Below are positions 1 to 10,691 of a DNA stretch of 64,000 bases, piece after piece. The translations under genes were made by a program, and so were the position numbers. Source of the stretch: Lycium barbarum. Taxonomy: Eukaryota > Streptophyta > Magnoliopsida > Solanales > Solanaceae. The stretch spans positions 26,627,637-26,691,636 of the forward strand of contig NC_083339.1 in assembly GCF_019175385.1 (NCBI RefSeq), in the 5' to 3' direction. Every line of letters begins with the position of its first letter. The first letter of the stretch is position 1. A model generated the notes under the pieces. That model saw nothing but the letters and a program-made list of their open reading frames with translations, was not told the origin of the DNA and did not search any database.

Positions 1-426
1 ATGTTATTAAATTCCTAGATTTTCTCAATATCATGTAATAGGGTTTTCTATTTAAAGAGGCAGCAGGAATAAAAGAAAGGGAGGACAATTTCTATCAAAG
101 AACAAGAGGTCTGGGACTCTCTCTAATGAGTCCTAAGGTTATAGGCTCCCTTCTAACAAGCTTATTTGTTTTCTAGCAAAATAGGTCATTCACGGAATAG
201 GAACAAGGGAAAGGATCTGTTAAGCACAAACGTTTTAGTGAATCGCCCTGTGACAAGATCCATATCACGTAGTCGTAACAATAAGTGATAGCGCAGTCCG
301 AGCAAAAAGTTCCATCACCAATTATGAGTACTTATAAGCTTTGCATTCTCTTGAAATTATCGCTATAATTGAAAGGATCATTTTCAAAATCGTAATCTTT
401 TGGGATATATAGTCTTTCCACCTTTG
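1..426 (-). pseudogene. Exon 3 (LRR entry) of TNL copy A, degenerate
   Basis: The acceptor is ACAG at 430-427. Downstream the minus strand reads VERLYIPKDYDFEND, then FKRMQSL, an in-frame TAA, then VLIIGDGTFCSDCAITY. This matches exon 3 of copy B (VESLRISKGYSFEDE, FKRFQSLQVLI, SAITYLPSSLQWIEW). After CAITY the similarity breaks down within about 100 bases. Close to position 1 only scattered LRR-like words remain. About seven bases are missing just after the acceptor compared with B, so the exon also enters out of frame. Confidence 0.75.
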
Positions 427-537
427 CTGTAAAGAGTGAAACATATATTTAATTGCTGAGGGAAAAAATGAAACAAAAAAAAAAGTGAACAGAACTAAAC
501 GTTTATGAAATTATTAATTACGTTAAATATTGCTTAC

Positions 538-1645
538 CAACTTTCCTTTGAAAAGGTCACGAACCTCCTCCGGAAGCCATATTCTGTTGGTAGCATACTT
601 TTCCCCATGTGACATTTTCACCCATATCTCTTATCATATTATGCATCAATATTATATTCTTTATGTTAATAGATAATAGAGATTTTTTGATAAGGTAATC
701 TCTTATCAGTTGAAAACCACGAGTCTCAAGTACTTGTTCCACATAAAGAGTAAAACTAGATATAGTCAAGCATGCAATATCTAGAAATATTTCCTTCTCA
801 TCTTTGTCCAGTCCATCAAACTAAGCCTAAGCTTTCCTAGAATATCATTGTGAGGGATTCCCTTCAGAAGATTAATTATTTTTCTCTAGTGCTTTTTGTC
901 TCGTTTGTAAAAAGAAGAATCTTTTTCTCGAAGGATCAGAAAAAAATGGGTCCGGATCTCCTGCGGGAATGATTTGGAAGATCCAAAACCAAAAATAGTG
1001 GTATTTGCTAGCAACAACATAATGGAGGCAGTCACTCAATATAGATTGATCCCAAAACTTTAAGAGCTAAAGGGAGTCGACCAGCATAGTTCACCACTTC
1101 TCTTGAAGGTTCCATAAAATATTTCTCTGGTGATTTTTCTCTAAAAGCATGCCTACTGAACAATTCAAAAGCATCATCCTCAGTTAATAGTTGAACTTCA
1201 TACACGTTATCCCCATACCATGCTACTCTGGCCCTCTAACCAAAAATTCTAATTTCTTCTAGCGAAGCATATTCTTTAAAATAATCAGCCCTTCGTGTTC
1301 ACTAGTTAGAGTCATCTTTTCACCCAAGAGCTTGCAAATGAAGACTTCTGCTAGACATGTCAGTCCATTGATCTGATAAAATGCTCCAACACCACCAATA
1401 AAACAATCGGCTTCAAATCGATGATGGTATGTCTGATTATAGAACTTGCAATTTATGTCTTTCCTATGCCGCCCATACCCCAAATCCCAATAGAGTAAAC
1501 ATCGTTTGATTCCCTATCTAATAATGAGGTTACTTTCTCAACCAGAGATTTCATACCCACTAAGCTTTCCGGGAAAGGTGAAATAACTTGAAGCGATTTA
1601 GGAAATATGTCATCAACTAGTTTCTTGATTCCATATGCCTCATCC
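538..1645 (-). pseudogene. NB-ARC exon of TNL copy A, Walker B region lost
   Basis: The acceptor is TAG|GGATGAG at 1646/1645 and the donor is TTG|GTAAGC at 538/537. The readable order is DEAYGIKKLVDDI, SLVGMKSLVEKVTSLLD, GIWGMGGIGKT followed at once by an in-frame TAA, then FEADCFIGGVGAFYQ, KLLGEKMTLTSEHEG and NMLR. The kinase-2 segment present in copy B (LVILDD) is missing, and the sequence jumps to EFLVRGPE. The RNBS-B segment (ITTRDK in B) is also missing before VYEVQLLTEDDAFELF. The 3' end encodes a winged-helix region with HNMIRDMGENV where MHDLIREMGQNI is usual. One more frameshift precedes IWLPEEVRDLFKGKL at the donor. Exon length is 3n+1, as in copy B. Confidence 0.9.
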
Positions 1646-1700
1646 CTACATTACAGGGAAAAGAATCTTAGAGTAAATTAAATAGAAATAACAGATAGAG

Positions 1701-2178
1701 TTTTTTATGACAAGGGAATCCTCAGCCGCTACCCTTCGGGTGCATATAGGGTAAACTCGCTCCAGTGTAATAGCAGTGGTGGATCCAGAATTTTCACTTA
1801 GGAGGTTCGAAAAAAAACAACAAAAGCTAAAAATAAAAAATAATGTTGTTGATGAGAATTGAACCTATGCTGCTAGAGATAATTTTGAACAACCTGGACT
1901 GCTTGAGCTAACCTTTTGCATATGTTCAAGGTGTTCAAAAGGTAATATATGTACATAAACAGAGAAAATCTACCCTATATATACACTATATGTTTTTGCT
2001 GAACACCCTCACCTCCACTTAAATTCGCCACTGCGTAATAGCCCGCAAACCACATAGGAGAGGTAAACCGCACTAGGCAAGCCTCATGTGACGAGATCGA
2101 CCGAGAAACCATACAGGGGGATTCGAACCCAACCCCATTTGGGAGATCCCTGCCCAACCAACTCGGCCACCCTTGCGG
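1701..2178 (-). mobile_element. tRNA-derived SINE, split by a MITE
   Basis: The minus strand begins near 2178 with a tRNA-like head: an A-box-like tggccgagttgg and a B box ggttcgaatcc. It continues through gcggtttacctctcc and gtttgcgggctatta, is cut by the 1774-2033 insertion, resumes as ctattacactggagcg, and ends with cacccgaagggtagcggctg and a short A-tail at 1706-1701. This layout is typical of Solanaceae tRNA-derived SINEs. The head is too diverged and lacks a closing acceptor stem, so it is not a tRNA gene. Target duplications were not clear. Confidence 0.75.
1774..2033. mobile_element. hAT-type MITE inside the SINE
   Basis: This 260-bp element has imperfect terminal inverted repeats starting CAGTGG and ending CCACTG (CAGTGGTGGATCCA against CAGTGGCGAATTTA). 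It is flanked by an 8-bp duplication with one mismatch: tgtaatag at 1766-1773 and cgtaatag at 2034-2041. An 8-bp duplication and short CAG-type ends fit hAT transposons. Removing the element and one duplication restores the continuous SINE sequence. It has no coding capacity. Confidence 0.75.
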
Positions 2179-3700
2179 GTTAAAAGCAAGAGTTGTCATG
2201 GACTAATGTCTAAAACAAACACATGATAATGCCACAGAGTAGTTTCTTTTCTTTTTCATTTGAAAAAAAATCAACCATTATGAACTACAACATTTTTAAA
2301 TGTAGTTACATTATCAAACAAGCACATACTCAATGTTACACCCCGGATCTTCGCACGTTAAAGTTGCATAATGAGTTAGTTGACGCAAGTTCAAAAGAAA
2401 TTATCTTGCGGTTAAAAGGGATTCATCTTATTAATATAAATGATTATAAGAGTCTATAAATAATATTAGTAAGTGGCGAAAGGTTTAGAGGGTGAATGAA
2501 TCAAAAAAGCATGAGTTTCGTCAAAAGTCGGTAAGTTGGGAATACGATAACTTGTACTTTTGGGTGAGATTAGGAGTTCTTCACATGCTAATAAAGTAAT
2601 AATAGAAGTATTTTAATTGTATAATGTTCGTTTGTTTAGTTTGGAAGTCAAACGAGTTGTGATACGAAAGTCGACAAAGGGCGTCGCAAGTTAAGTTCGT
2701 AAATTTCACTAAAATTTGGGTCAGATGTCGAGGAGCTTTTATCTCAATTTACTTGGAGTTACGGGGTGATACACATATCAAATTGAAGGTCTATGAGTTT
2801 GGTTTCCAGTACATTTTACCGTTCATCAATACGACATCGGAGTAGATAGATATTCGCATTTCCGTCTAGGGACGTAAACTGCTATGGGAGCAGTGTGCAA
2901 GGTCGGTGGCAGCTTATTCCCTTTTGTATAAAAGACCCACAAATCATCTTGGACCTCATTTTCTCTAAGATACAAAACCTAAGCACTCCCAATACTCTCT
3001 CAAACATTTCTCCATCAATCATAAGCAAATCTAAAGGCTAATCAAGTAACTTTAACGTAAGGACTCACGTGGTAATCGTAGAATCGTCGTTTCTTCGTTG
3101 TTTCGCTTTTCGAAAGAAATCTTCAACTTGAAGTAATCTCTGTTTTGGAGTGATTTTGAAGTTTAAGGTATGTTCTACCCTTCTCATGGTCCTCTTAAGC
3201 TTCTACAAGTATTTAACTTAGAGATTGGAGGAGAAATCCCATAGGGACAAGTCTTTATTAACTGTAAGGAACTCTTATGGAGGAACTTGATTTTTTGGGC
3301 TGTTTCTTGTGGTTTAAATGTATTATTTGGAGCTATGAAGTTATGGATGGATTTATAAGGAAGAGTAGGAGTAAAGGAAAAGAAAAATGGTAGTCTTGAA
3401 TGAAGAAACCAAACTACAAATGACCCTACTAACTTACGCCCGCAAGTCGTTCGATGAAATGCCTCAATGAGTATTTTCATAAGCTATGAACTTGGAATTG
3501 ATCCCATATTGTTTGTATGATGTAGGTGATCGTTCGTAAGGTATTCAAGGACTCATGGAACGTGAAAAACTTCATCAACGTGGTATGTAGGGCTTTCTAT
3601 TCTCTTTGTGGCATGACTAGATTTCATATGAACTTTCATTGAAAGGTTGTTTCGTAAACTTGGATCGATCGCGTTCCATGATAATTGAGCTGACACATAC

Positions 3701-6550
3701 TGTTACACCCCAGAAAATTTCGTGTTACTAAGGCTACAGACCGCTTAATGTGAGCTCAAGGAGGAGCAAATATTACAAGTATAAAGAATGAAATTCTACT
3801 GTAGTAGCATGACGATAGCACGAGTATGATATTTGGAATTCGTACAATATGATGGGAATGATACGTTAAAAGATATATAGCCCTCGTAACCGTAAGCTGA
3901 GGTGGGGCCCACATGATGGGATTTTTATAAAGTACATATGATAAGTTATATGGATAATATATGTGAAGTTAAACACAACTCAAGAAGGACCCTTGAGCCA
4001 AATTCAAGTGTAAGCCCTCCAAAAAGATGTTTTTAAGTTACGTTTTCGGGTGATCTGACTTCGGGAGACCATAACCCTATCATTATTTGGGAATTTGGGA
4101 AAACCACAAATATGAAAGTTGTAGATAATTAAATTATATTTCCAACCATAGGTCGTGGGCCTTCACACAACATAGGTATAGAACGTTATGGATGTTTTAA
4201 TGCAGCAAGGTCAAGCTGGGCAGTGGGCTCGGCCCAACCCGACTCAAGGTCGGTGGGAACCGACCCAAGACTCATATATAAGGGATAAATGCATACAAAT
4301 TCACTCATTTACAAATCAATCAGTATACGAACTTTTATCGAGAGAGAGGAGAGTTAGAAAGAGAAAGAGGAGAATCGAGCAAGTTCGAGGTCCCGAATCC
4401 CCAGACTCGTGAAGGATAAAGTGTAGTACGAGTTGTTGTCGTCGTTTTAAGCTAATTATTGTGCTTGGAGGATGATATTTCGTGATTGATCTTCTGCTAA
4501 GGTATGTATAAGGTTCCTCTTATGTTATTAAAGTGTTTATTTAGAGTTTTAACGGATTAGAACGGAGGAAATAATGTTTAAAGCTCGTTTGGCATTTTTG
4601 GGAGGTTTATGAAGGTGGGGCTGTTTCAGTGGAGTTAAATGGATGGAAATATCTGAGTTATGATGTATATTGATTGTCGATATTGTTGTTTGACGTTGTT
4701 GCAGATAATTTAGCTGAATTGGATTTTCGGGTTTATCCAGTTTATAAAGGAAATGCTGTCGAAATTCCGTTAGAAATGGAGATAAGTTTAAGGGATTGAT
4801 TTTAAGGATATATATTGGATGGATTGTTGTAGTAAATTAAGTATACTGTTGTGTTTTTGAGATTTATTTGTTGTTGGGCTGTTGTGGTGATATACCGAAT
4901 TGGGAGATACTAATGATATAGAGGAGATGCTGCCCGTTTCGTTTTAGAATTAAGTTATCAATTAATATATATGATATACGAAAGCCTTCTTAAGTCCCGT
5001 GCATATTCTTACGATTATAGGTTTGTCATACTAATTGTGAAAAGTTCGTGATTAAGTTGAGTTCCTTGGACGACGTAAGGTATGTAAGGCAAACCTTTCT
5101 TCTTTTGGCATGATTATTGTTGCTATTCATATTATATGTACTCTATATAATTCCGTTCTTAGACGAGTAAGGTCTAAATGTTTCTTGTGATGGCTTATTG
5201 ATATTGTACTTCTATTATGTTCCCAAGGGAACACCCATAAGGTGCCAAGTTGAGTTGTGTATATGATTTTACTAATGATTTCGAGGAAATTAGTTTTATA
5301 CTAAAGGAAACATAAAGTTTGATTTTCAAAACCACTCCGAAGGGGGTGCGAGATTTTACTATTTCATTTCATTTACGATTTATGTTTACATTCCATAGTA
5401 TCATCCCTTTATATTGATATGATCATTTATTCTTTGAGTAGGGCAATAAGATGAAATTGAGTAGAATATAAGTAATAAGAATTTCATAACAATTCTACCC
5501 TCAAACCTGGAAGTATGTCCTCCTAAGTCTAGTGAGATACAAATTTGATAACTTCTTATAAAGACTAAGGCTAATAACTGGATTGTGATGAATTAATTAG
5601 TGACTTATGATATAAATTGAAATTGATATTTGTGGATTGAGTTTGTGTTGATATGATGGTGATATTAAGCCGGAAGCGGCTGCCCGAAGGGGCCATCATA
5701 ATTAAGCCGGAAGCGGCTACCCGAAAGGGTCATCATTATTAAGCCGGAAGCGGCTGCCCGAAGGGGCCATCATTATTATGCCGGAAGCGGCCGTCCGAAG
5801 GGACTATTGTGATACTAGCCGGAAGCGGCTGTCCGAAGGGACCATTCGGTTAACATGTCGGAAGCAGCATGTGTGTTGGATCATATTATTTACTTAAAGA
5901 TTGTTTTGAGACTTCGTGTGCACATTTATATTTCGTCCAGCGAAGGCTGCAAGTATTGAGTTAGATTTTGATTTCTTCTCTCCTAAATCAAATTATGATT
6001 ATGATTTGTTACCACCTTACATACTCAGTACATTGTCCGTACTGACATCCTTTTGCCTGGGGACGCTGCGTTTATGCCCGCAGCCCCAGATTGTTTGGCA
6101 GGTTAAGTGTATAGCTAGAATGCTTGGACGTTAGCTGGGATTGGCAAGTTTCACCTCATTCTGGAGCTGTGCTGAGTCATGTATAGATATGCATGATTAT
6201 GGGTATGTCAGGGCCCTGTCCTGACTCATAATGTTCAGTTCACTTCTTAGAGACTTCTGCATACAGTGTCCTGTGGTATATTTGTCGAGATGTCGACAAA
6301 GTGATGTCAGTTGAGTCATTTCTGGATTTTAAAAGAGTATGTATTTTAGATGATTTCAATTGGTTTAAAGTACTTATTTGATTGAAAGTTTTCATAATCG
6401 TTATAAAGATAATGATTTCTATTTGGAAAAATTTCTTGTTTTTAAAAGTTTTTGAAATGACAGGTTTTGATAGAGCGAATGTCTAAGGGTTCGCTCGACT
6501 CTGATGAGAGTTGGGTGCCCGTCATGCCCTACCATTGTTAGGGTGTGACA
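3701..6550 (+). mobile_element. Ty3/gypsy solo LTR (family F1), nested
   Basis: This 2850-bp LTR starts TGTTACACCCCAG and ends TTAGGGTGTGACA. Exact duplications CATAC lie at 3696-3700 and 6551-6555. It is inserted in the 2334-8023 LTR in the same orientation. Ends and length (2850 against 2835 bp) show the two belong to one family. A TATA-like tatataag is at about 4275. It carries a 37-bp minisatellite (5669-5866). The short reading frames inside it are not genes. Confidence 0.92.
5669..5866. repeat. 37-bp minisatellite in LTR
   Basis: There are five copies plus a partial one of a unit built on gccggaagcggctgcccgaa, starting at 5669, 5706, 5743, 5780 and 5818. The spacing of 37-38 bp follows from those positions. 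The array lies inside the nested F1 LTR. Other F1 LTRs carry different short arrays at a comparable place. Confidence 0.9.
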
Positions 6551-7634
6551 CATACTTCATCTATGACTTATACCAAATTATGTTCCACATCTCATTTTGG
6601 TTATCGATTAAAAGACGTTCTGTTCAACTTATGTCGATTATGTTCCAAAATGGTTAAGCTTACCCTTTTCTCACGAATAGCTTGTATTGAAGTACCTTTC
6701 ACATGTCGTATCCCTCTTGTTTATTGAATGAAGAATGGTATTAGTGATTGTACTCTTCACATCAAAGTTGAGTGATTGTACTTCCTTTAATTGAGTTAAT
6801 CCTTATCTTTTTGTCTATTGCTCCAAGGTAACAAACCTCTCGTTGGCACACTCTTTCCGATAAAAGTTGTGTCGATCATATTTCATCAGAGTTTGGCAAA
6901 CTTTGGCTTTGTGTATAATTCATAACAGGATGTTTCCCTGTACTTTTATTTCTTTGGCCTATTGATTAAAGATTTATGAGCGTAGCAATAATAACGATAG
7001 TCAGAGGATAACGACGATAGGTCACTCTGACTCCTTCAATGATATCCCTTCTGAGGTCAGTCTTGCATTGCACTTATATATATGTATTTATTTTCATTAC
7101 CGTGCCACGCTATAGTCGGTCGGGCAGGCACGTAGATGTGCACATAGATGGATTTCTTTCATTACCGCGCCGTGTCATAGACGGCCAGGCAGGCACGTAG
7201 CTGTGCATACCGCTGATCAGTTGGGCAGAGATGATGATATGATGTTGAGCTCACCCCACAGAGGGATATATATTATTATATGATATGATATGATATGTTA
7301 TAAGCCTCCACTGTGAGGAGGGATTTTACGAGAATGCATTTACATTTATGTCATGCTTATAGTCGCCCTCAGTGGCCTCGTTCAGAGTTTCAGGTTGCCT
7401 CTATATCTCCCCTCTTATTATTTATATCTCTTATGCTTATGTTATGTTTATGCTTACTGCCTTACATACTCGGTACATCTTTCGTACTGACGCATTTTGT
7501 GCGATGTGATCATGCCCACAGGTACGGTAGATGGATTGGTGTACCTTTCTCAGTAGGATACTAGAGTTCAGCGGGGATGTTCGCACTCCATTCTCCGGAG
7601 TTGCTGGTCAGAGTCATTAAATAAGATGCATGCA

Positions 7635-7636
7635 TG

Positions 7637-7670
<34 letters not shown>

Positions 7671-7671
7671 T
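7635..7671. repeat. (TA)n(GA)n microsatellite
   Basis: A TA dinucleotide run passes directly into a GA run, inside the distal part of the outer F1 LTR. Confidence 0.9.
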
Positions 7672-8205
7672 ATGCGTATGGCTACGGGTATGACGGGGCT
7701 ACTGTCCGGACCAGTTGATGCATATTAGTGCTCTTAGAGGCTTACAGACTATCAGTCAGTGTACAGGTATTGTGTTTGGCCTTGCCGACCTTCTGACTAG
7801 TTATCTTTCTTGGTTGTGGCCTTGTCGGCCCTAGTTATGCATATATGTGTTGTTGGGCCTTTTCTTCTTGCAGGTTGTCATGATCTACTTCTTACAATTG
7901 TTATTCAGTAGCCTTGTCGGCCATTGATTCATGTTACAGAGTTCAAATATCACAGCTGGTTCGCTCGACTCTTTGGGTGTCGGGTGCCGGCCACACCCCT
8001 TCCCCACAGGTTGGGGTGTGACACTCAAGGTCTATCCACTAATCTAATTTATAATTATAAGTAAACTGACTACCATATGTGTCTCTATTTTCCTAGATCT
8101 TTGTTCCTTTTTCGAAAAAAAGTATAGTAGAATTGTGTGGAATTGTAGCTAAACGTTTGGTCTTTTTCCTCTTGAGAACGAGAAACCCGGAAAAAAAATG
8201 CTTAC

Positions 8206-8683
8206 TTGAAATTTTGTAAATGATACCCTGATATTTTCTGTGCCTCCGAAAATGCATCCCTCCATCTTTGAACCTTCTCCAAATCATCTTTGTAATTTTT
8301 CTCATGCTTGGAAAAGGATTTAGCGAAAGGGGCATTTTGATGGCACACATTTGATGGACTCACATCATAGAAGACTGGAATCACAATCTGATCCAATTCA
8401 TTTTTGAACTTTATGATGTGTGCAAGCTCCTCTAAGCACCATCTTGAGGATGCATATTTTTTGGAAATATCACAATAGCAAATCTAGACTCTTCTATAGT
8501 TTTCAAAAGTTCACCAGAAATTGATTTTCCAGTTTCCAACCGCTCATCGTCTTTGAAAGCGTGGATTCCTCTTTGTTTTAGAGCATTAAAGAAATGACTC
8601 ACAAAGGTTCTACGTGTATCTTCACCTCTAAAACTAAAAAAGACATCATGCTTGCAAATTTTGGAAGAAGAAGCGTGATACAT
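8206..8683 (-). pseudogene. TIR-domain exon of TNL copy A
   Basis: From the ATG at 8683 the exon encodes a TIR start: KHDVFFSFRGEDTRRTF (TIR box 1, about residues 11-27), then a segment around ERLETGKSISGELLKTIEES. After a frame change at about 8455 it continues as SSRWCLEELAHII, IVIPVFYDVSPS, and ends ISGYHLQNF. Exon length is 478 nt, where the phase-2 donor requires 3n+2, so it is one base short. Against copy B the missing base is at gtgatatt-tccaaa. The donor is AA|GTAAGC at 8206/8205. TIR domains of this class are NADases that signal cell death; this copy cannot encode one in a single frame. Confidence 0.9.
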
Positions 8684-8960
8684 TGTTGAAGAATATTGCT
8701 AAAGCTTAACAGGAAATTCTCAGCTTTGGGTTTATGGTGAGAAAACTCAAATAATATAGTTGTTCTGCTTCTTAATAAAGAGCAATATTGGAAGCCTAAC
8801 AACCAAATTAATTCTCAGCTATGTGATTGCAGAATTTGGTCTATGGGGAAACTTCCAATCATCTTCCTATATGTCATAAATTTGAACCCTATCTTCATCA
8901 TTATTGTGAGAAATTAAAGAGTGAGACAGGGGAGTAGATCTGAATTGGTCAAAAGGAAAG
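8684..8960 (-). promoter_or_regulatory. 5' flank of TNL copy A, shared with copy B
   Basis: The bases upstream of the A start codon can be aligned by eye with those upstream of the B start (about 40844-41080). Shared words include the segment around acagctttgg, aactcaaataat, cttaataaagagcaa, atcatcttccta and gagaaattaaagag. This marks the 5' limit of the duplicated gene unit. No clear TATA box could be assigned, so promoter function is inferred from position and conservation only. Confidence 0.5.
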
Positions 8961-9188
8961 AAAAAATAAAGTTGGAAAAGACGACGACAAACAAATGAAA
9001 AGGGAATCAAAAAAAATTCTCTATTAGAATTAATAATACATCTAATTGCAGTTAAAATATTGGATCTGAGACTGAGATATTAGTATGACTTTTGTCTAAA
9101 CCACAACAATCGAGAAAGCTGTTTCAGTAATATTTTAGCATATGTTGGCACTTGGCACTAGCTTGTAAATAGAGATCTCTATAAATAC

Positions 9189-9430
9189 TGTTAGCGCGAA
9201 AACGATAAAAATACAGTAATTAACGTGGTTCGGATAGATGTTATCCTAGTCCGTGGAGAACGACCGACATTTTTATTAATATCAAGGGAGAAAGTAAGTT
9301 ACAAGATTGAGTTCTCTTAGGTTTTATATTCTGTCCTACTTAATAAATCCAAGCTAGCATGTATTTATAGTACTAGGTTTAATCCTTTCCTAGAAAGGAT
9401 CTAAATCACAATAACACTCGAAAACCAACA
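9189..9430 (-). mobile_element. Ty1/copia LTR remnant, Tork-like
   Basis: The segment starts TGTTAGCGCG and contains acgtggttcgg followed by cctagtccgtggag. On the minus strand it has a TATA-like tataaata (about 9361-9370). The order matches the complete copia LTR at 58566-59108 (TGTTAG, gtggttcaccc, tataaata on the minus strand). The right limit near 9430 is a guess from a terminal CA. No target duplication or internal sequence is seen. Confidence 0.5.
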
Positions 9431-9539
9431 AAGAAAAAAGTTTCGTTTTATTTCTTTCTGCTTTTGAGTAGGTTTGTCTTGAATATCTTTTCAACTTCAA
9501 AAATACAATATCCAACTACAACTACTATATTTTAGGCAT

Positions 9540-9760
9540 GGCATAATACATAAACAAGCCCTCAAATCTGGCCTCAGCTGGCAAGTATGCCTTCCAACTT
9601 TGGGTGTGCACAAGTAGGCGCCTCAACTTGTCTCCACTTTGTCAGTTGAATACTCCAACTTACAAAATGATCATCTAGACACCTCCAAAATTTATGTGCC
9701 ATGTCAGCATTTTTGTTTACTTGTTCAACTTTATACAAGTCCTCATCCGAATCTCTTACG
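9540..9760. mobile_element. Partial Mutator-like MITE
   Basis: The end GGCATAATACATAAACA and the following words (ggcctcagctggcaagtatg, gggtgtgcacaagtaggc, cctcaacttg) match the left arm of the complete MITE at 14221-14501. Sequence up to about 9760 also matches its internal region (tgtttacttgttcaac). The matching right arm is not found, so this copy is truncated or belongs to a longer relative. Confidence 0.6.
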
Positions 9761-10591
9761 ACATGAATTTCAAACATTGTGTTTACGTGATCATCTAGTA
9801 ACAGCATGCACCAAATCCCCATTCGAATATTTTACGACAAAAGATGTGCTGCTACTTCATGTGCTACGTTTAGAGCACAGGTTCACACTACTACATTTTC
9901 ACATTTTACCGATGAACATTATCAACGAAGTCACTAGGTAATAAGCCCTTGTCGATGAAAGTCCATTGATACAGGGTATCCAGAAAAATTCTATCTCTGT
10001 AATAATTACTAGGAGACATCCTTGGTATCTTCCGATGGAGCTCATTACAAGCCCTATCGATTAGATACCCGACAAAATTTCTGGGGGAAAATAAAATGTA
10101 TCGATGGAAGCTATCGTATACTTTTTAAACATTAGATTTAAAGTACAGAAGGAAAAGTGTTAGTTCATTATGAAAAAGAAAGAAAAATCCCATCTATCCA
10201 TCAGTATATTCAATATCCTGGAAATATTTATTTACATTACCAACGGTTTCCGTCAGTGTTATTAAAATATGGTTAGTGTTACCAAGAGAGACTCTTGACA
10301 GTCTTTTGGTAATTCTGGTATATTTTTCTCAAGCAGCGAGCTTTACCACCTGACAACCAGAAGAAACAACTATATATGCGATGCTGGACAAACCAAACAA
10401 CAATTTCAGCCAAAAATTCACCAATTCAACCTCAATAATAAATAAGAGCCAATTACAAATTACTCAATAACAATAATAAATAGAATACACCAAAAACAAC
10501 TAATTATCAAATAATACATCTTAGAAGAAAGAAAAATTATCAAAAATATTCAACAAACAAAGTTTTTGTTTTTTCAACAACAAGACAGAAC
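9761..10591. other. Unassigned intergenic DNA
   Basis: No gene is supported. From about 9888 there are repeated words of the type taccgatgaa, gtcgatgaaa, atcgatggaa and ccgtcagt, reminiscent of the subterminal repeats of some CACTA transposons. Neither terminus nor a transposase is visible. From 10380 to 10560 the sequence is simple AT-rich DNA. Confidence 0.4.
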
Positions 10592-10691
10592 CTAATTATG
10601 ACTAGTCAACTCTTCCTTGTCTTCACCTTCTTCATGGGTAGAACTGTTCAATGGATCACAATTGCCACACTTCAACAGTGTCTTAAGGGTT
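10592..10691 (-). pseudogene. Possible 3'-terminal exon of an unidentified gene, cut by an LTR
   Basis: If the LTR at 10692-12681 and one copy of its GGGTT duplication are removed, the minus strand reads an acceptor-like tttgcatgcag (about 12698-12688) followed by a frame encoding TLKTLLKCGNCDPL, then an acidic tail (HEEGEDKEE) and a stop at 10594-10592. The frame is about 32 codons with codon-like composition. I do not recognise the protein. It could be a last exon of TNL copy B or D, or of an unrelated gene, or chance. Confidence 0.3.

Larger units (their letters stand above)
2334..8023 (+). mobile_element. Ty3/gypsy solo LTR (family F1), interrupted by a second one
   Basis: The LTR starts TGTTACACCCCGG at 2334 and ends GGGTGTGACA at 8023. 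Exact 5-bp target duplications CTCAA lie at 2329-2333 and 8024-8028. The 3701-6550 element is inserted in it. Without that insert and its duplicated target the LTR is 2835 bp (2334-3700 plus 6556-8023). A TATA-like tataaaa lies at about 2927, and a segment shared between F1 copies (tacatactcggtacat, then cgtactgac) lies at about 7465-7490. No internal retrotransposon sequence is left, so it arose by LTR-LTR recombination. It sits in intron 1 of TNL copy A. The family resembles chromovirus (Tekay/Del-like) LTRs. Confidence 0.9.
1..8683 (-). pseudogene. TNL immune-receptor pseudogene, copy A (3' end outside window)
   Basis: The copy reads right to left: TIR exon (8683-8206), intron 1 (8205-1646, 6.56 kb), NB-ARC exon (1645-538), short intron 2 (537-427), then the start of the LRR-side exon (426 downwards). 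TNL proteins are cytoplasmic or nuclear plant immune receptors that detect pathogen effectors. Intron 1 is phase 2 in both A and B: exon 1 ends in aa and exon 2 begins g-gat-gag, giving Lys-Asp-Glu across the junction. A is dead. It has a 1-nt deletion in the TIR exon, a TAA straight after the P-loop, loss of the kinase-2 (Walker B) and RNBS-B regions, and further stops in the LRR exon. Intron 1 is swollen by nested transposons. Confidence 0.9.

Noticed and set aside
2060..2178. tRNA-like A and B boxes
   Set aside because: They belong to a SINE head. There is no acceptor stem or proper cloverleaf.
1975..2199. Open frame of 74 codons (minus strand)
   Set aside because: It is a translation of the tRNA-derived SINE and the end of the hAT MITE.
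5669..5866. Regular direct repeats that could suggest a CRISPR array
   Set aside because: The units are contiguous minisatellite copies without unique spacers, inside a plant LTR.
9888..10370. CACTA transposon
   Set aside because: Only loose subterminal-like words; no CACTA terminus pair, 3-bp duplication or transposase was found.
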